Below are positions 27,619-36,800 of a DNA stretch of 39,478 nucleotides, in pieces (position 1 is the stretch's first letter; each line of letters begins with the position of its first letter). The notes below the pieces were generated by a model. That model did no database searches and had not been told where the DNA came from. It was given only the letters and a program-made list of their open reading frames with translations. The position numbers and the translations under genes were made by a program. Origin of the DNA: Terriglobia bacterium (GTDB lineage: Bacteria; Acidobacteriota; Terriglobia; JAIQFV01); contig JAIQFV010000043.1 in NCBI GenBank assembly GCA_020073085.1, forward strand, positions 1-39,478. The letters are read 5' to 3'.

Positions 27619-27781
27619 ACTGGGGATCCAAGCTCGCATGCGGCGCCCCTTGAGCCTGCCCTGCTCGGCGTGCCCGTTGACCTGTGGTATGATCCCGTCC
27701 GAATCAGGCTCCCGGAAAACCGTGATTCGCTCAAGAAACCAATAAAACCGAGTCTTCCGGGACTTAAAGGTGCGCGCTGTC

Positions 27782-28099
27782 ATGGAGAAATCCCGTCTTG
27801 AGATCTTCGAAGACACAACCAGGAACTCCCCCACGGATTCCTTCGCACATTATGCCCTCGCCATGGAATACGAGAAGGCAGGACGGATTGAAGATGCGCT
27901 TGCCACCTACAGGAGACTGATCGGTTTCGATCCCGCGTACGTTCCGGCTTTTCAGATGTGCGGACAGCTCTTGGTGAGCCTTGGCCGCTCCCCGGAGGCG
28001 CGCGAGATATTGACTCGCGGTCTGGAGGCTGCCCAGAAGATCGGCAACGCGAAGGCGGCCAACGAAATTCAGGTGCTTTTGTCGGGTTTGGCCGGGTGA
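27782..28099 (+). CDS. small TPR protein
   Basis: The 105-residue protein contains about two tetratricopeptide repeats: DSFAHYALAMEYEKAGRIEDALATYRRLIGFDPAYVPA, then FQMCGQLLVSLGRSPEAREILTRGLEAAQKIG, each with the W/Y-L-G-A-Y-P type pattern. No other domain is present. ATG 27782 has AAAGG about 10 bases upstream; GTG 27770 is possible. Such proteins are generally protein-interaction scaffolds. It lies between glpK and a permease gene, in the same direction. Confidence 0.8.
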   Translation: MEKSRLEIFEDTTRNSPTDSFAHYALAMEYEKAGRIEDALATYRRLIGFDPAYVPAFQMCGQLLVSLGRSPEAREILTRGLEAAQKIGNAKAANEIQVLLSGLAG

Positions 28100-28137
28100 G
28101 GGATTGCAACGCATGTAATGCTCAGATGTCCCTGGCA

Positions 28138-28165
28138 GGGGCGCTCCGACTCGTCGGAGCGCCCC
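28138..28165 (+). repeat. GGGGCGCTCCGA hairpin before the permease
   Basis: GGGGCGCTCCGA, loop CTCG, TCGGAGCGCCCC gives a 12-pair perfect stem. It ends 15 bases before the permease ATG and is followed by TACAAGTTTAATTTT, which contains no Shine-Dalgarno. It could be a weak terminator for the TPR gene, a REP-type repeat, or a translational control hairpin. Confidence 0.65.
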
Positions 28166-28180
28166 TACAAGTTTAATTTT

Positions 28181-29602
28181 ATGGTTACGAATCATCAATC
28201 GCCTTCCGACCCCGTCCCCCTGCAAGACCTTTCTTCACAGCAACACGGCCTTCAACGCCAACTCTCCGGGCGCCAGTTGACCATGATTGCGATTGGCGGA
28301 GCCATCGGCACTGGGCTGTTTCTTGGCAGTGGAGTCGCCGTGCAACTTGCCGGGCCCGGGGTTCTAGTGACTTATGGGGTCGGCGCCATCATCGCGTTGA
28401 TTGTTACGCTGGCGCTGGCCGAGATGACCGTGGTGCGTCCTGTGGCGGGTTCATTTGGCGTTCATGCCGATGAGTTTCTGCACCCTTGGGCGGGCTTCTC
28501 GGTCCGGTACTCCTACTGGCTGGCGCAAGTCATCGCGATTGGAAGCGAAGTCGTTGCAGCCTCGATTTACTGCCGCTACTGGTTTCCATTTGTTCCCCAA
28601 TGGGTCTGGATCGTCATGTTCTCCGCTACGATGGTGTACGTGAACTCGCGCACGGTTTCACGGTTCGGCGAATTTGAGTACTGGTTTGCGATGATCAAGG
28701 TGGTCACCATCATCGCTTTCCTCGGGGTCGGAGTTGGCTTGATCTTTGGAGGAAGGCAGGGCGTGGCACTCTCGTTCCACGATTTTCTGAATTCCTCCAA
28801 AATGCTGCCGCACGGATGGTCGGGAGTCTGGTTTGCTTCAAGCCTTGTGATATTCAGTTTTTTAGGGGTTGAGATCGTGGCGGTGACTTCGGGTGAAGCA
28901 AAAGATCCAGCCTTGAACATCCCAAGGGCGATGAAGGGTACGGTGGGGCGATTGGTTTTGTTCTATGTCGGCGCCATCTTCGTCCTCATCATGATCGTCC
29001 CCCATGCGGACATCGGGATACGAGAGAGTCCGTTCGTGACAGTGTTCCGGGCCGTCGGCGTGCCCTATGCCGGGGGATTGATGAATTTTGTGGTGCTGAC
29101 CGCGGCGTTGTCATCCATGAATGCAAACCTGTACCTGACCTCCCGGATGCTTTTCTCTCTCTCTCGAAGCGGCTTTGCCCCCCAACTTTTTGGAAGAGTG
29201 ACTCATGCGGGAGCTCCGCGCAATGCCCTGCTCGCTTCCACCGGGGGCCTTTTCGCAGCCGTACTGATGGCTCTCTTCTTCCCTCAAAGAGCCTATCTCG
29301 CGATGGTTGGTGTCGCGTTGTTCGGCGGCATCTTCGCCTGGATGATCATTCTGATCACGCACTTCTTTTTCCGCAGACGCGTAGCCGCGGAGACCCTCCA
29401 AAACCTCCCCCTCCGACTTCCTTTCTTTCCATGGAGTGGAATGGCGGCGCTGGGTGCGCTGATCGCGATCACCGGATCGTCGGCGTGGGTTCCTGAAATG
29501 CAACCCCTGGTGTGGAGTGCCGGGCCATGGCTGTTGGCAGTAACAATCTTCTATTGGGGGTGGAGAAGATTCAGGGCGAAGGAACTGAACGGATCACGCT
29601 AA
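28181..29602 (+). CDS. APC-family amino-acid permease (AAT type)
   Basis: The 473-residue membrane protein has about twelve hydrophobic segments. The family N-terminus QLSGRQLTMIAIGGAIGTGLFLGSG holds the helix-1 GGAIGTG substrate loop. GVEIVAVTSGEAKDPALNIPRA follows helix 6 as in GabP, AnsP and LysP relatives. It imports an amino acid with protons. The cargo could be asparagine, GABA or an aromatic amino acid, and sequence alone does not decide. The open frame continues to 28118, but the upstream codons run through a perfect hairpin, so ATG 28181 is preferred. No Shine-Dalgarno is visible. The end is 15 bases from the tRNA-Ala 3' end, with the genes convergent. Confidence 0.9.
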   Translation: MVTNHQSPSDPVPLQDLSSQQHGLQRQLSGRQLTMIAIGGAIGTGLFLGSGVAVQLAGPGVLVTYGVGAIIALIVTLALAEMTVVRPVAGSFGVHADEFLHPWAGFSVRYSYWLAQVIAIGSEVVAASIYCRYWFPFVPQWVWIVMFSATMVYVNSRTVSRFGEFEYWFAMIKVVTIIAFLGVGVGLIFGGRQGVALSFHDFLNSSKMLPHGWSGVWFASSLVIFSFLGVEIVAVTSGEAKDPALNIPRAMKGTVGRLVLFYVGAIFVLIMIVPHADIGIRESPFVTVFRAVGVPYAGGLMNFVVLTAALSSMNANLYLTSRMLFSLSRSGFAPQLFGRVTHAGAPRNALLASTGGLFAAVLMALFFPQRAYLAMVGVALFGGIFAWMIILITHFFFRRRVAAETLQNLPLRLPFFPWSGMAALGALIAITGSSAWVPEMQPLVWSAGPWLLAVTIFYWGWRRFRAKELNGSR

Positions 29603-29616
29603 TTCGGTGGGAGATA

Positions 29617-29693
29617 TGGTGGACCGCATGGGGCTCGAACCCACGACCTCATCGTTGCGAACGATGCGCTCTCCCAAACTGAGCTAGCGGCCC
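29617..29693 (-). tRNA. tRNA-Ala (anticodon CGC), CCA encoded
   Basis: The minus-strand sequence folds as a full cloverleaf. The acceptor GGGCCGC pairs with GCGGTCC, and the G3-U70 pair is the alanine identity element. The D arm is GCTC/GAGC, the anticodon stem CATCG/CGATG carries loop TTCGCAA (CGC at 34-36), and the T arm is GTGGG/CCCAT with loop TTCGAGC. A73 and an encoded CCA complete it. It reads codon GCG. A promoter lies at 29714-29742. The 5' half and the promoter are duplicated at 30086-30194. No clear terminator is visible downstream. Confidence 0.97.
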
Positions 29694-29750
29694 ACGTTCA
29701 ACGAACGTCTCAAATACTACTCGATACCTGTGGGTTTTGCAAGGCAGCGG
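29641..29750. repeat. direct repeat copy A: tRNA-Ala 5' part plus promoter flank
   Basis: This 110-base block is matched by 30086-30194 with one substitution in the flank (GGGTTTTGC versus GGGTTATGC). The only other change is the replacement of the anticodon arm, 15 versus 14 bases. It covers the tRNA from the start of the T arm to its 5' end, the leader hairpin ACGTTC/GAACGT (29694-29708) and the promoter. Confidence 0.9.
29714..29742 (-). promoter_or_regulatory. promoter of tRNA-Ala
   Basis: On the minus strand, TTGCAA (29742-29737) and TAGTAT (29719-29714) are separated by exactly 17 bases. Transcription would start about 14 bases before the tRNA 5' end, leaving a leader with the ACGTTC...GAACGT hairpin for RNase P removal. 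Confidence 0.65.
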
Positions 29751-29763
29751 AAAGGCTCCCGGG

Positions 29764-30033
29764 CTACTTTCGTCCTGGGACAAATGGGCCATTTTGTCTT
29801 ATTAATTCTTCAATAAAGAGTCGACTTTTCTGCCTCTTGATAAATCTCTCGCGACGTCGGGCCGTGCTTTGGTCTGGATGGGGCTCCGCATATTCGAGTC
29901 GAAAAGGTCTGCGATATCGCGTGGCCTCTTGCTGCCCCGAGTTATGTTCGCGCAAACGTCGTTCAAGATCACTAGTCGAGCCAATGTAGTATCGCCCATC
30001 TTTCAGGCTCTTAAGAATATACACGAAGAACAT
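29764..30033 (-). CDS. GIY-YIG nuclease domain protein (UPF0213/YhbQ-like), inside a tRNA duplication
   Basis: The 89-residue protein is a single GIY-YIG domain: VYIL (4-7) and YYIGST (15-20) for the two tripeptide motifs, R25/R26 in LERRLREHN, and the metal-binding Glu E62 in RRERFIKRQK. It ends with the family's LFIEELIRQ. These domains cut DNA with Mg2+ in homing endonucleases and repair proteins; free-standing UPF0213 members are poorly defined. Here it sits between a broken tRNA-Ala copy upstream and the intact tRNA-Ala downstream, all on the minus strand. A duplicated tRNA promoter lies 125 bases upstream and could drive it through the pseudo-tRNA. No Shine-Dalgarno is evident before ATG 30033. 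A mobile or homing function is inferred from context, not shown. Confidence 0.9.
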   Translation of the reverse strand: MFFVYILKSLKDGRYYIGSTSDLERRLREHNSGQQEATRYRRPFRLEYAEPHPDQSTARRRERFIKRQKSRLFIEELIRQNGPFVPGRK

Positions 30034-30080
30034 GAACTTGACAGGGGGATGATTAGCTTAACTCTCAATTGCAGGCGGGG

Positions 30081-30137
30081 GGTGGCCACGACCTCTCCGA
30101 TGCATCGGAGCGCTCTCCCAAACTGAGCTAGCGGCCC
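30081..30137 (-). pseudogene. truncated tRNA-Ala copy with palindromic anticodon arm
   Basis: The acceptor 5' strand GGGCCGC, TA, D arm GCTCAGTTTGGGAGAGC and variable region AGGTCGTGG are identical to the intact tRNA-Ala. The anticodon arm is instead the perfect palindrome CTCCGATGCATCGGAG, whose centre contains TGC but cannot form a normal 7-base loop on a 5-pair stem. The T arm and acceptor 3' strand are absent: GTGG runs straight into CCACC. It cannot form a functional tRNA. Confidence 0.85.
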
Positions 30138-30194
30138 ACGTTCAACGAACGTCTCAAATACTACTCGATACCTGTGGGTTATGCAAGGCAGCGG
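30086..30194. repeat. direct repeat copy B: tRNA-Ala 5' part plus promoter flank
   Basis: This is the counterpart of 29641-29750. The near identity of the non-coding flank shows that the duplication is recent or is kept alike by conversion. Confidence 0.9.
30158..30186 (-). promoter_or_regulatory. duplicated tRNA-type promoter
   Basis: TTGCAT (30186-30181) and TAGTAT (30163-30158) are 17 bases apart, one base different from the promoter of the intact tRNA. It should still be active and would transcribe the pseudo-tRNA and then the GIY-YIG gene. Confidence 0.55.
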
Positions 30195-30308
30195 GAAGAC
30201 TCACATCTTGCTCTTTGTATCGCGACGAGTGGATTATCTGGGTTGACTGGAACGTGAAAGAATTGACGAGTCATCCGCTCTTTGATGAATCTGTGGCAGC
30301 CTCGAGCC

Positions 30309-30881
30309 TCACTTTTTCTTCTTTAAGACCTCGGCGAAAACAACACGCCGGCCCTCCGGGTCAGAGCATTCGACGATGCGGTGTCCCCAAGGCATTTCCC
30401 GGGGCGGACCGAAGAACTGCACTCCTTTCTTCGACAATCGCTCATAGACCCGATCGACATCGCGCACCAACAGATAGATCTGGCCTGACAGAGGTTCCTC
30501 TGGCGGCCGGCCTCCCAGTTGGGCTACCCAATGATACGCCATGTTGTAATCCTGGAATTCAATCAGAGTGTCTCGAGTGGTTCGAAGGCACAAACTACCC
30601 CGGATTTCGTCGTTCCGGGCGTAGCCCGGTTTGAGAGTGGCTGCCGGGCGCTGGCCACTGGCATCGACGAACCCGAGAGAATCCCGGTAGAAGTTGGCAA
30701 CCACATGCGGTTCCTTGGTGGTGAAGGTCAAGTGCAAGCCTTCAATTCCCATCCACCCGGGCTTATCCCCGGCCGTCCTCAAGCGAGTAAGGCTCCTGGC
30801 TGGCGGTCGGTGCGGCTTGATGCTCTTCTTCGACTTCGCCCCGCCCTTACTAGCCTCCTTGGAGCCTTTCTTCTTTGCCAT
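30309..30881 (-). CDS. VOC (glyoxalase/bleomycin-resistance) superfamily protein with Lys-rich N-terminus
   Basis: The 190-residue protein has one VOC domain from about residue 45: GLHLTFTTKEPHVVANFYRDSLGFV, LIEFQDYN, IYLLVRDVDRVYERLSKKGVQFFGPP and HRIVECSDPEGRRVVFAE. H50, E108 and E185 sit where VOC metal ligands often lie. The first 35 residues (AKKKGSKEASKGGAKSKKSIK) are strongly basic and look disordered, as does the KKKK end; such tails can bind nucleic acid. AGGTG is 5 bases before ATG 30881. It stands alone. The reaction is unknown; the VOC family includes dioxygenases, isomerases and resistance proteins. Confidence 0.88.
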   Translation of the reverse strand: MAKKKGSKEASKGGAKSKKSIKPHRPPARSLTRLRTAGDKPGWMGIEGLHLTFTTKEPHVVANFYRDSLGFVDASGQRPAATLKPGYARNDEIRGSLCLRTTRDTLIEFQDYNMAYHWVAQLGGRPPEEPLSGQIYLLVRDVDRVYERLSKKGVQFFGPPREMPWGHRIVECSDPEGRRVVFAEVLKKKK

Positions 30882-31925
30882 GAGTCACCTCAATAAACAA
30901 TTGTCCTATCGAACGGGCCCGGATTGCCGTTGACATTCTGCTGGCGGCACCTTTTGACCTCCCCGGCATTTCTCATGAGACGCCAAAAAGGACATGAACA
31001 CCGGCTGGATTAAGGTCCTGCTGCTTTCAAATCCATGGCCGACCCGCCGGGTCGGTTCGCGTTGGCGTATTCCTGAAAAAGAAGAGGTCCGCCCACCGCG
31101 ATCGCGGAAAAGGGCCGTCCTGGGGCAAGCAATCGAAGCTGAAATCAAGGCAATCCGAAATTGGTTAAAACAAAGAGAGTTCCGCCAATGCCGCCGCCTT
31201 CACGAGACCAGGAAATACGACACCAACGATGATCCAAGTTGTTGCGATAGGAGACCTTGCATCGTCGTGCGGTATGATGTCAGCACAAACGAGCCAATCA
31301 ATGGGACGTGGAATCGGTACGAAATGAAACTACCTAAATTGCTCGAAATCCTGAGCATGAGTGGTGGTAGTGTACCCATTTTCGAAACGCTTGGCAAATC
31401 ATTTGAGAGGAGCAACCAGTACTGGACCCCTAAAGTTCGGGTATTTCTCTGTAACTAGTTGAAGAAGAAAGGGTAAGTTGTTAGAACGACTTGGCTTGGA
31501 TTCACTTCCTTCGATTGCGATGGGCCTAATCCTGCTGTCAACGCGTTGATTTCGTAGGCTGCAGATGAATCTTCACGAAAAGGGACTGTCCCTAGGGACA
31601 GTCTCTCGAGGTTTGTGGAGCGAAATCGGATCAAATCTGACTTCCGAAGTGGAAGATTCGTTCTGATCCAGGCAAGGAAAGCCTTTAAGAACTCCTTTTC
31701 CGGTTCCACGGGCATGGTCGCGGGCATGCTTCAGGGTTAAGGAACCGTCTTGGTCTCTGTCTCAGTGGTCAGTTGTCCACTCCAACTCAGGACTGTTCCT
31801 GATCTCAAATTTGAGATTTCAAATTTTGCCTGCTGAAGGGGGAAAGCTTCCTCTCAGCAATAGATTCCCCAGGGGTCTTGACTGGACAACCCTGAGGAGC
31901 AACGCGGAATTAATGGAACCCGCCA
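30882..31925. other. about 1 kb without a convincing gene
   Basis: Short reading frames exist on both strands, but none has a recognisable domain, a good ribosome site or consistent codon use. The stretch holds a 20-base perfect palindrome (31584-31603), an AAATTTGAGATTTCAAATTT-type palindromic run near 31807-31829, and a CCGACCCGCCGGGTCGG palindrome near 31040. GC content is lower than in the flanking genes. It may be a decayed mobile region. Confidence 0.5.
31584..31603. repeat. perfect 20-base palindrome
   Basis: GACTGTCCCTAGGGACAGTC is its own reverse complement. It lies in a gene-free stretch. Confidence 0.6.
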
Positions 31926-33272
31926 TTATTTTTTGGGGCCGTGCTGGCGAACCCAATTTAGTTTTTCCTTCAGGTTTTTTTCCAACCCTTGGTCGGTGGG
32001 TTGATAGTATTCACGGTTTTTCAGGTTTTCCGGGAGGCACTGCATATCGGTGATGCGGTCGTCGTAGTTGTGCGCATATTTGTAACCGTCCCCGTATCCC
32101 AGATCTTTCATCAGGCGGGTCGGGGCGTTTCGCAGGTGCAGAGGGACCGGTTCAGCGAGGGTTTCGTTGGCATCCCGGTGGGCGGATGAATAGGCCTCGT
32201 AAACGGCATTCGATTTGGGTGCCAGGGAGAGGTAAACCGTTGCTTCGGCGAGCGCCAGGTTCCCCTCGGGCATGCCAATAAACTCCACCGCCCTCATGGC
32301 GTCCATGGTCAGGGTGAGGGCGCGGGGATCCGCGAGGCCAATATCTTCGGTCGCCATTCGGACCAGGCGCCGGGCGACATAGAGGGGGTCTTCTCCTCCT
32401 TCCAACATGCGCGCCAACCAGTAGAGGGCGGCATCAGGATCACTGTTGCGGACGGATTTGTGGAGGGCAGAAATGATGTTGTAGTGTTCTTCTCCCGTCT
32501 TGTCATAGAGCAGGGTCTTCTTCTGGAGGACGGCTTCCATTTCCTCCTCGGTAACGCGCTTGATGCCCTGCGCATCGGGACGGACGCCGGCCAGCGCCGC
32601 TTCAATCGCGTTATAAGCCATCCTGGCGTCGCCATTCGCAAAAAGGGCGATGCGCTCGAGGACCTTCTCACCTATTTCGATTTGTTCCCGACCCAATCCG
32701 CGCTCCGGATCGGTGATCGCGCGCCTGAGCAGTTTGATGATCTCGTCGAGAGTCAGCGGATGAAGCACATAGACCCGGCAACGAGAGAGCAATGCCGAGA
32801 TGACTTCAAAAGAGGGATTCTCCGTGGTAGCGCCGATCAAAATAATGCTGCCCTTCTCGACATGGGGAAGAAAGGCATCCTGCTGCGCCTTGTTGAATCG
32901 ATGAATCTCATCAATGAACATAATGGTTCGCGACCCGTACTGGCGAGCCTGCTCCGCCTTGGACATCACTTCCTTGATTTCCTTGATGCCTGCGAGAACG
33001 GCGCTGTACGTGACAAAAGTAGAGTGGGTCATCCGGGCGATGATCCGCGCGAGGGTGGTCTTCCCGACGCCGGGAGGGCCCCAGAAGATCATTGAAGAGA
33101 GGCGGTCGCTTTCGATCTGAACGCGGAGTGGTTTGCCGGATCCAACGAGGTGTTCTTGCCCGACGAGTTCATCGAGGGTGCGCGGGCGCATCCGGTCTGC
33201 CAGAGGACGGGAACGGTCGACGGTCCGATCTTCATCGGGGGTGGGTGAATCCGGACTTGAGAAGAGATCCAT
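31926..33272 (-). CDS. rarA: replication-associated recombination protein RarA (MgsA), AAA+ ATPase
   Basis: The 448-residue AAA+ protein acts at stalled replication forks and is related to the clamp loader, with eukaryotic WRNIP1 as its counterpart. Walker A is [10 protein letters not shown] (K71), Walker B is [10 protein letters not shown] (D121, E122), sensor 1 lies in [13 protein letters not shown], and the arginine finger region is [11 protein letters not shown]. The C-terminal tetramerisation domain has [27 protein letters not shown]-type and [17 protein letters not shown]-type segments. The length and the DxF-like N-terminal tail (MDLFSSP) fit the family. The start at 33272 has no strong Shine-Dalgarno. 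Monocistronic. Confidence 0.96.
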   Translation of the reverse strand: MDLFSSPDSPTPDEDRTVDRSRPLADRMRPRTLDELVGQEHLVGSGKPLRVQIESDRLSSMIFWGPPGVGKTTLARIIARMTHSTFVTYSAVLAGIKEIKEVMSKAEQARQYGSRTIMFIDEIHRFNKAQQDAFLPHVEKGSIILIGATTENPSFEVISALLSRCRVYVLHPLTLDEIIKLLRRAITDPERGLGREQIEIGEKVLERIALFANGDARMAYNAIEAALAGVRPDAQGIKRVTEEEMEAVLQKKTLLYDKTGEEHYNIISALHKSVRNSDPDAALYWLARMLEGGEDPLYVARRLVRMATEDIGLADPRALTLTMDAMRAVEFIGMPEGNLALAEATVYLSLAPKSNAVYEAYSSAHRDANETLAEPVPLHLRNAPTRLMKDLGYGDGYKYAHNYDDRITDMQCLPENLKNREYYQPTDQGLEKNLKEKLNWVRQHGPKK

Positions 33273-33526
33273 GGAATGGTCTGTAGGGCTTTCGATGAAG
33301 CAGCCTTGTGCCCCGACAAACAGCCCCTCCTACAATGCTTTTGTCCGATTCTTGAGGTTTGCCGTGTTGAAGGTGCTTCAGCCCATCGGAGAGTACAAGA
33401 ATGAAGGGGGGGATGCAAGAGGAAGCGAAACCGCGGGAAGCGCACGTCTTGTGCGTGAGCGCCGCGCGCCTTCGGGCTGCGGTAAATCTGGACGGGCTGT
33501 TGCCCAAAGCCGAAACCGCCCGGTGG

Positions 33527-33810
33527 GGCCCCGATGACTCATCGGGGGGGCCTACAACTTAACCCCATGATTCTGTGTTGTAGGCCGTCCCGCTCTGCGC
33601 CCGCCGCGGCGTCAACCTAAGACCGGAGTAACGAGCGGTCCATAATCCCCCCGGCGGAAGCCGGGGGATGATTCAGGTGAAGCCTACAGCGGCGATCCCA
33701 TTTTCATTATCCCCCCCCATCCCGCGAAGCGGGATGGTGGGTGTGGTTTATTTTTGGAGCCTGTGTTTGTAGGCTGTACTTGAACTTTCCCCCAGCTTCC
33801 GCTGGGGGGA
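33527..33810. repeat. cluster of four REP-like hairpins
   Basis: Four strong stems lie between rarA and the RND operon: CCCCGAT...ATCGGGG (33527-33552), ATCCCCCCGGC/GCCGGGGGAT with loop GGAA (33645-33669), CCATCCCGC/GCGGGATGG with loop GAA (33717-33737) and TCCCCCAGC/GCTGGGGGA with loop TTCC (33788-33810). The third resembles the hairpins of the REP island at 187-202 and 488-502. The last, 39 bases past the RND pump stop, could terminate that operon but has no T-run. No gene is supported in 33273-33848. Confidence 0.6.
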
Positions 33811-33848
33811 TTCAACAGAACGGTCTCCCTCCCGGTGCGGCCCTGAAC

Positions 33849-36800
33849 TCAGGGATGCGTTCCGGGGTTCGCAGTATCTTTTTCAAACCAGCAATAAATG
33901 TTCGGCAACACGATCAGGGTGAGCAAAGTGGAGGTTATCAATCCACCGATGACTACTGTGGCCAGGGGCCTTTGGACTTCCGCTCCGGTGCCGGTGGCCA
34001 ATGCCATCGGGACGAAACCCAGGCTGGCCACCAGGGCGGTCATCAGCACCGGGCGCAAGCGGGTGAGAGCGCCTTCGACCACGGCGGCGTCCCGCGCCAC
34101 TCCCTCTTGCCGGAGTTGATTGATGCATGCCAGCATGACAATTCCGTTCAGAACGGCCACACCGGATACGGCGATGAACCCCACTCCGGCACTCATCGAG
34201 AAATTCATTCCTCTCACCAGCAAAGCCAGGACGCCCCCCGTCACGGCAAAGGGAATCCCCGTGAATACGAGGGCGGCGTGACGGAGAGAATTGAAGGTGA
34301 TAAAGAGCAGCAAAAGGATGATGAAGAAAGTCACCGGTATCGCCAGGAGAAGCCGATTGCGACCACTTTCCAGGTGCTCCCACATTCCGCCCCATTCCAT
34401 CATGTAGCCGGGTGGGAGCTTGACCTTCTGGTCCACGATCCTCCGGGCCTCCGCAACGAATGAACCGATATCGCGGCCTCGTACATTCGCCTCCACGGAA
34501 ATACGGCGCTGGCCGTTCTCCCGGCTCACCTCGGAAGGACCCTCTTCGCTTTGAATTTCCGCGACCTGATCCAAGGGGACCCTTTGCCCGTTGGGAGCGA
34601 CCACCAGGAGTTTTGCGATGGCGAGGGCGTCATTTCGTGCCCATGTCGGGAACCGTACCGCCAGGTCGAAGCGCATCGACCCTTCGAGTACCGTGGACGC
34701 GGTGGTTCCTGCAATGGCCGTCTGAATGACCTCCTGAACATCAGAAATGTTGAGACCATAGCGGGCGATCGCATCCCGCTTGATCCTGACCTCCAGGGTT
34801 GGCAAACCGGTTACCTGCTGCACTTTCACGTCTTCGGCTCCAGAGACGGACGATATCAGCCGGCCCACTGCGCCTGCCTCCTGCCGGAGAGTATCCAAAT
34901 CGTCTCCATAGATCTTGATAGCCAAATCGGAGCGCGATCCCACTCCTTCGATGAGTTCCATCATTCGGAACTTAATCGGCTGAGAAAACGAGTAGGCAGC
35001 ACCTGGTATCTTTTCCAGTTCATCATGAATCTTGCCGACCAATTCCTCCTTGGTCTTCACCGTGGTCCACTGTGATTTCGGTTTCAGAAAAACATAGGTG
35101 TCGGCCATGTCCGGCCCCATCGGGTCGGTGGCGATTTCAGGCCGGCCAATTCGGCTGACGATGGTCTCGACCTCCGGAAACCGTTTGATGGCCGCTTCAA
35201 TCCGGGTCGTTTGGCGCACCGCCTCGGAGAGCGAGACGCTCTTGAGGCGGACGTGGTTGATCGCAATCGCTCCCTCATCCAACTCGGGCAGGAATTCCAT
35301 TCCAAGCAGCAGGAACATGGCGGAGCATAAAAGAACGAAGGCGGCGGCAAAACCCACCGTTGCTTTCCGACGGGGGATCGTCTTCTCCAGGAGTTCGCGA
35401 TACGAGTTCTTTAAAGAGGCGACGAACTTGTTTTCGCGATCTCCGTGACCTTCCTTCAAAAACACCGCACACAGAGCCGGAACGAGGGTCAGGCTGAGCA
35501 AGAGAGCCCCTGAAAGGGCGAAGATGACGGTCAAGGCCATGGGTTGGAACATTTTTCCCTCGATGCCGACGAGGGAAAGGACGGGGATATAGGCCACGAT
35601 GATAATCAGCTCCCCAAACTGGCTTGCCCGTCGGACCTCGGAACTGGCCCCCAGGATCGTGTGAAGGCGCTCTTCCTTACTCAGCGGTCGGGACATTGCG
35701 GAGCGCCGTTCTGCAAGGCGGCGAACGCAGTTCTCAACGATGATGACAGCCGCATCCACGATCAACCCGAAGTCAATGGCGCCCAGGCTCATCAGGTTGG
35801 CCGAAATCCCAAAAACCCTCATCCCAATGATCGCGATCAACATCGCAATCGGAATGACCGAGGAGACAATCAATCCGGCCCGGGCCTGGAGAAGGAACAG
35901 GAGCAGGATGAAGACGACCAGTGTCCCGCCTTCGATGAGGTTCGTCACCGCTGTGCGAATGGTCCTGTCGACAAGTTTTGTGCGATCGTAGTAGGGGACA
36001 ATCTTGACGCCGGGCGGCATCGCATGCTGCAAAGCGCCGATTTTTTCTGCAATGGCCTTAGTGACTGCTCGACTGTTCTCCCCTTTGAGCAGCATCGCAA
36101 TTCCCATCACGGTCTCCCCGTTTCCGTTCCGCGTGGCGGCTCCCTGGCGGACGGGCGATCCCAGGCCCACTGTGGCAAGGTCTCGGATATAGACCGGGAC
36201 ACCTCGGGGGCTGGCGACCACGATGTTTGCGATGTCGTCGATGTTCTGGATTAAACCGATCCCCCGGAGGAGTTGTTGCTCCGACCCGCGTTCCAGGTAT
36301 CCGCCACCCGCGTTCATGTTGTTTTGTTCCAGCGCTGCAATCACCTGATGCACGGAGAGGCCGTAACTGACCAGTTTGTTCGGGTCGATCAAAACTTCGT
36401 ATTGTTTTTGCAGTCCACCGAAGCTGTTCACTTCGATCACCCCGGGCACGGTCCGTAGCTGAGGTTTGATGAACCAGTCCAGGAGGGTGCGCAACTCCAT
36501 AGGGGAATGATGTGCCTCTGACTCGACCGTAAACTGATAGATCTCCCCCAGGCCGGTGCTGATGGGGGCGAGTTCGGGGACCACCCCCGGAGGCAGCGCG
36601 CGTTGCGCTTCAATCAGCCGCTCCAGCACCAATTGACGCGCCCAGTAAATGTCCACGTTGTCATGAAACGTCACGGTCACCTGGGACAAACCAAACTGAG
36701 AAACAGACCGGATTCCCTCCTTCCGGGGAAGGCTGCTCAAGGCCACTTCCAGGGGCAACGTGACGTACTTCTCCATCTCCAGCGGTGCAAACGCCGGAGC

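Noticed and set aside
29617-30194. Two ordinary tandem tRNA-Ala genes
   Set aside because: The second copy lacks the T arm and acceptor 3' strand and cannot fold as a tRNA.
30994-31458. Possible 154-residue plus-strand gene
   Set aside because: No domain, no ribosome site, Arg-rich start and irregular composition. It may be a remnant, but nothing supports a product.
31455-31727. Possible 90-residue minus-strand gene
   Set aside because: It runs through a perfect 20-base palindrome and has no recognisable domain.
33527-33810. CRISPR-like array
   Set aside because: The hairpins are irregularly spaced and differ in sequence; there are no constant repeats or cas genes.
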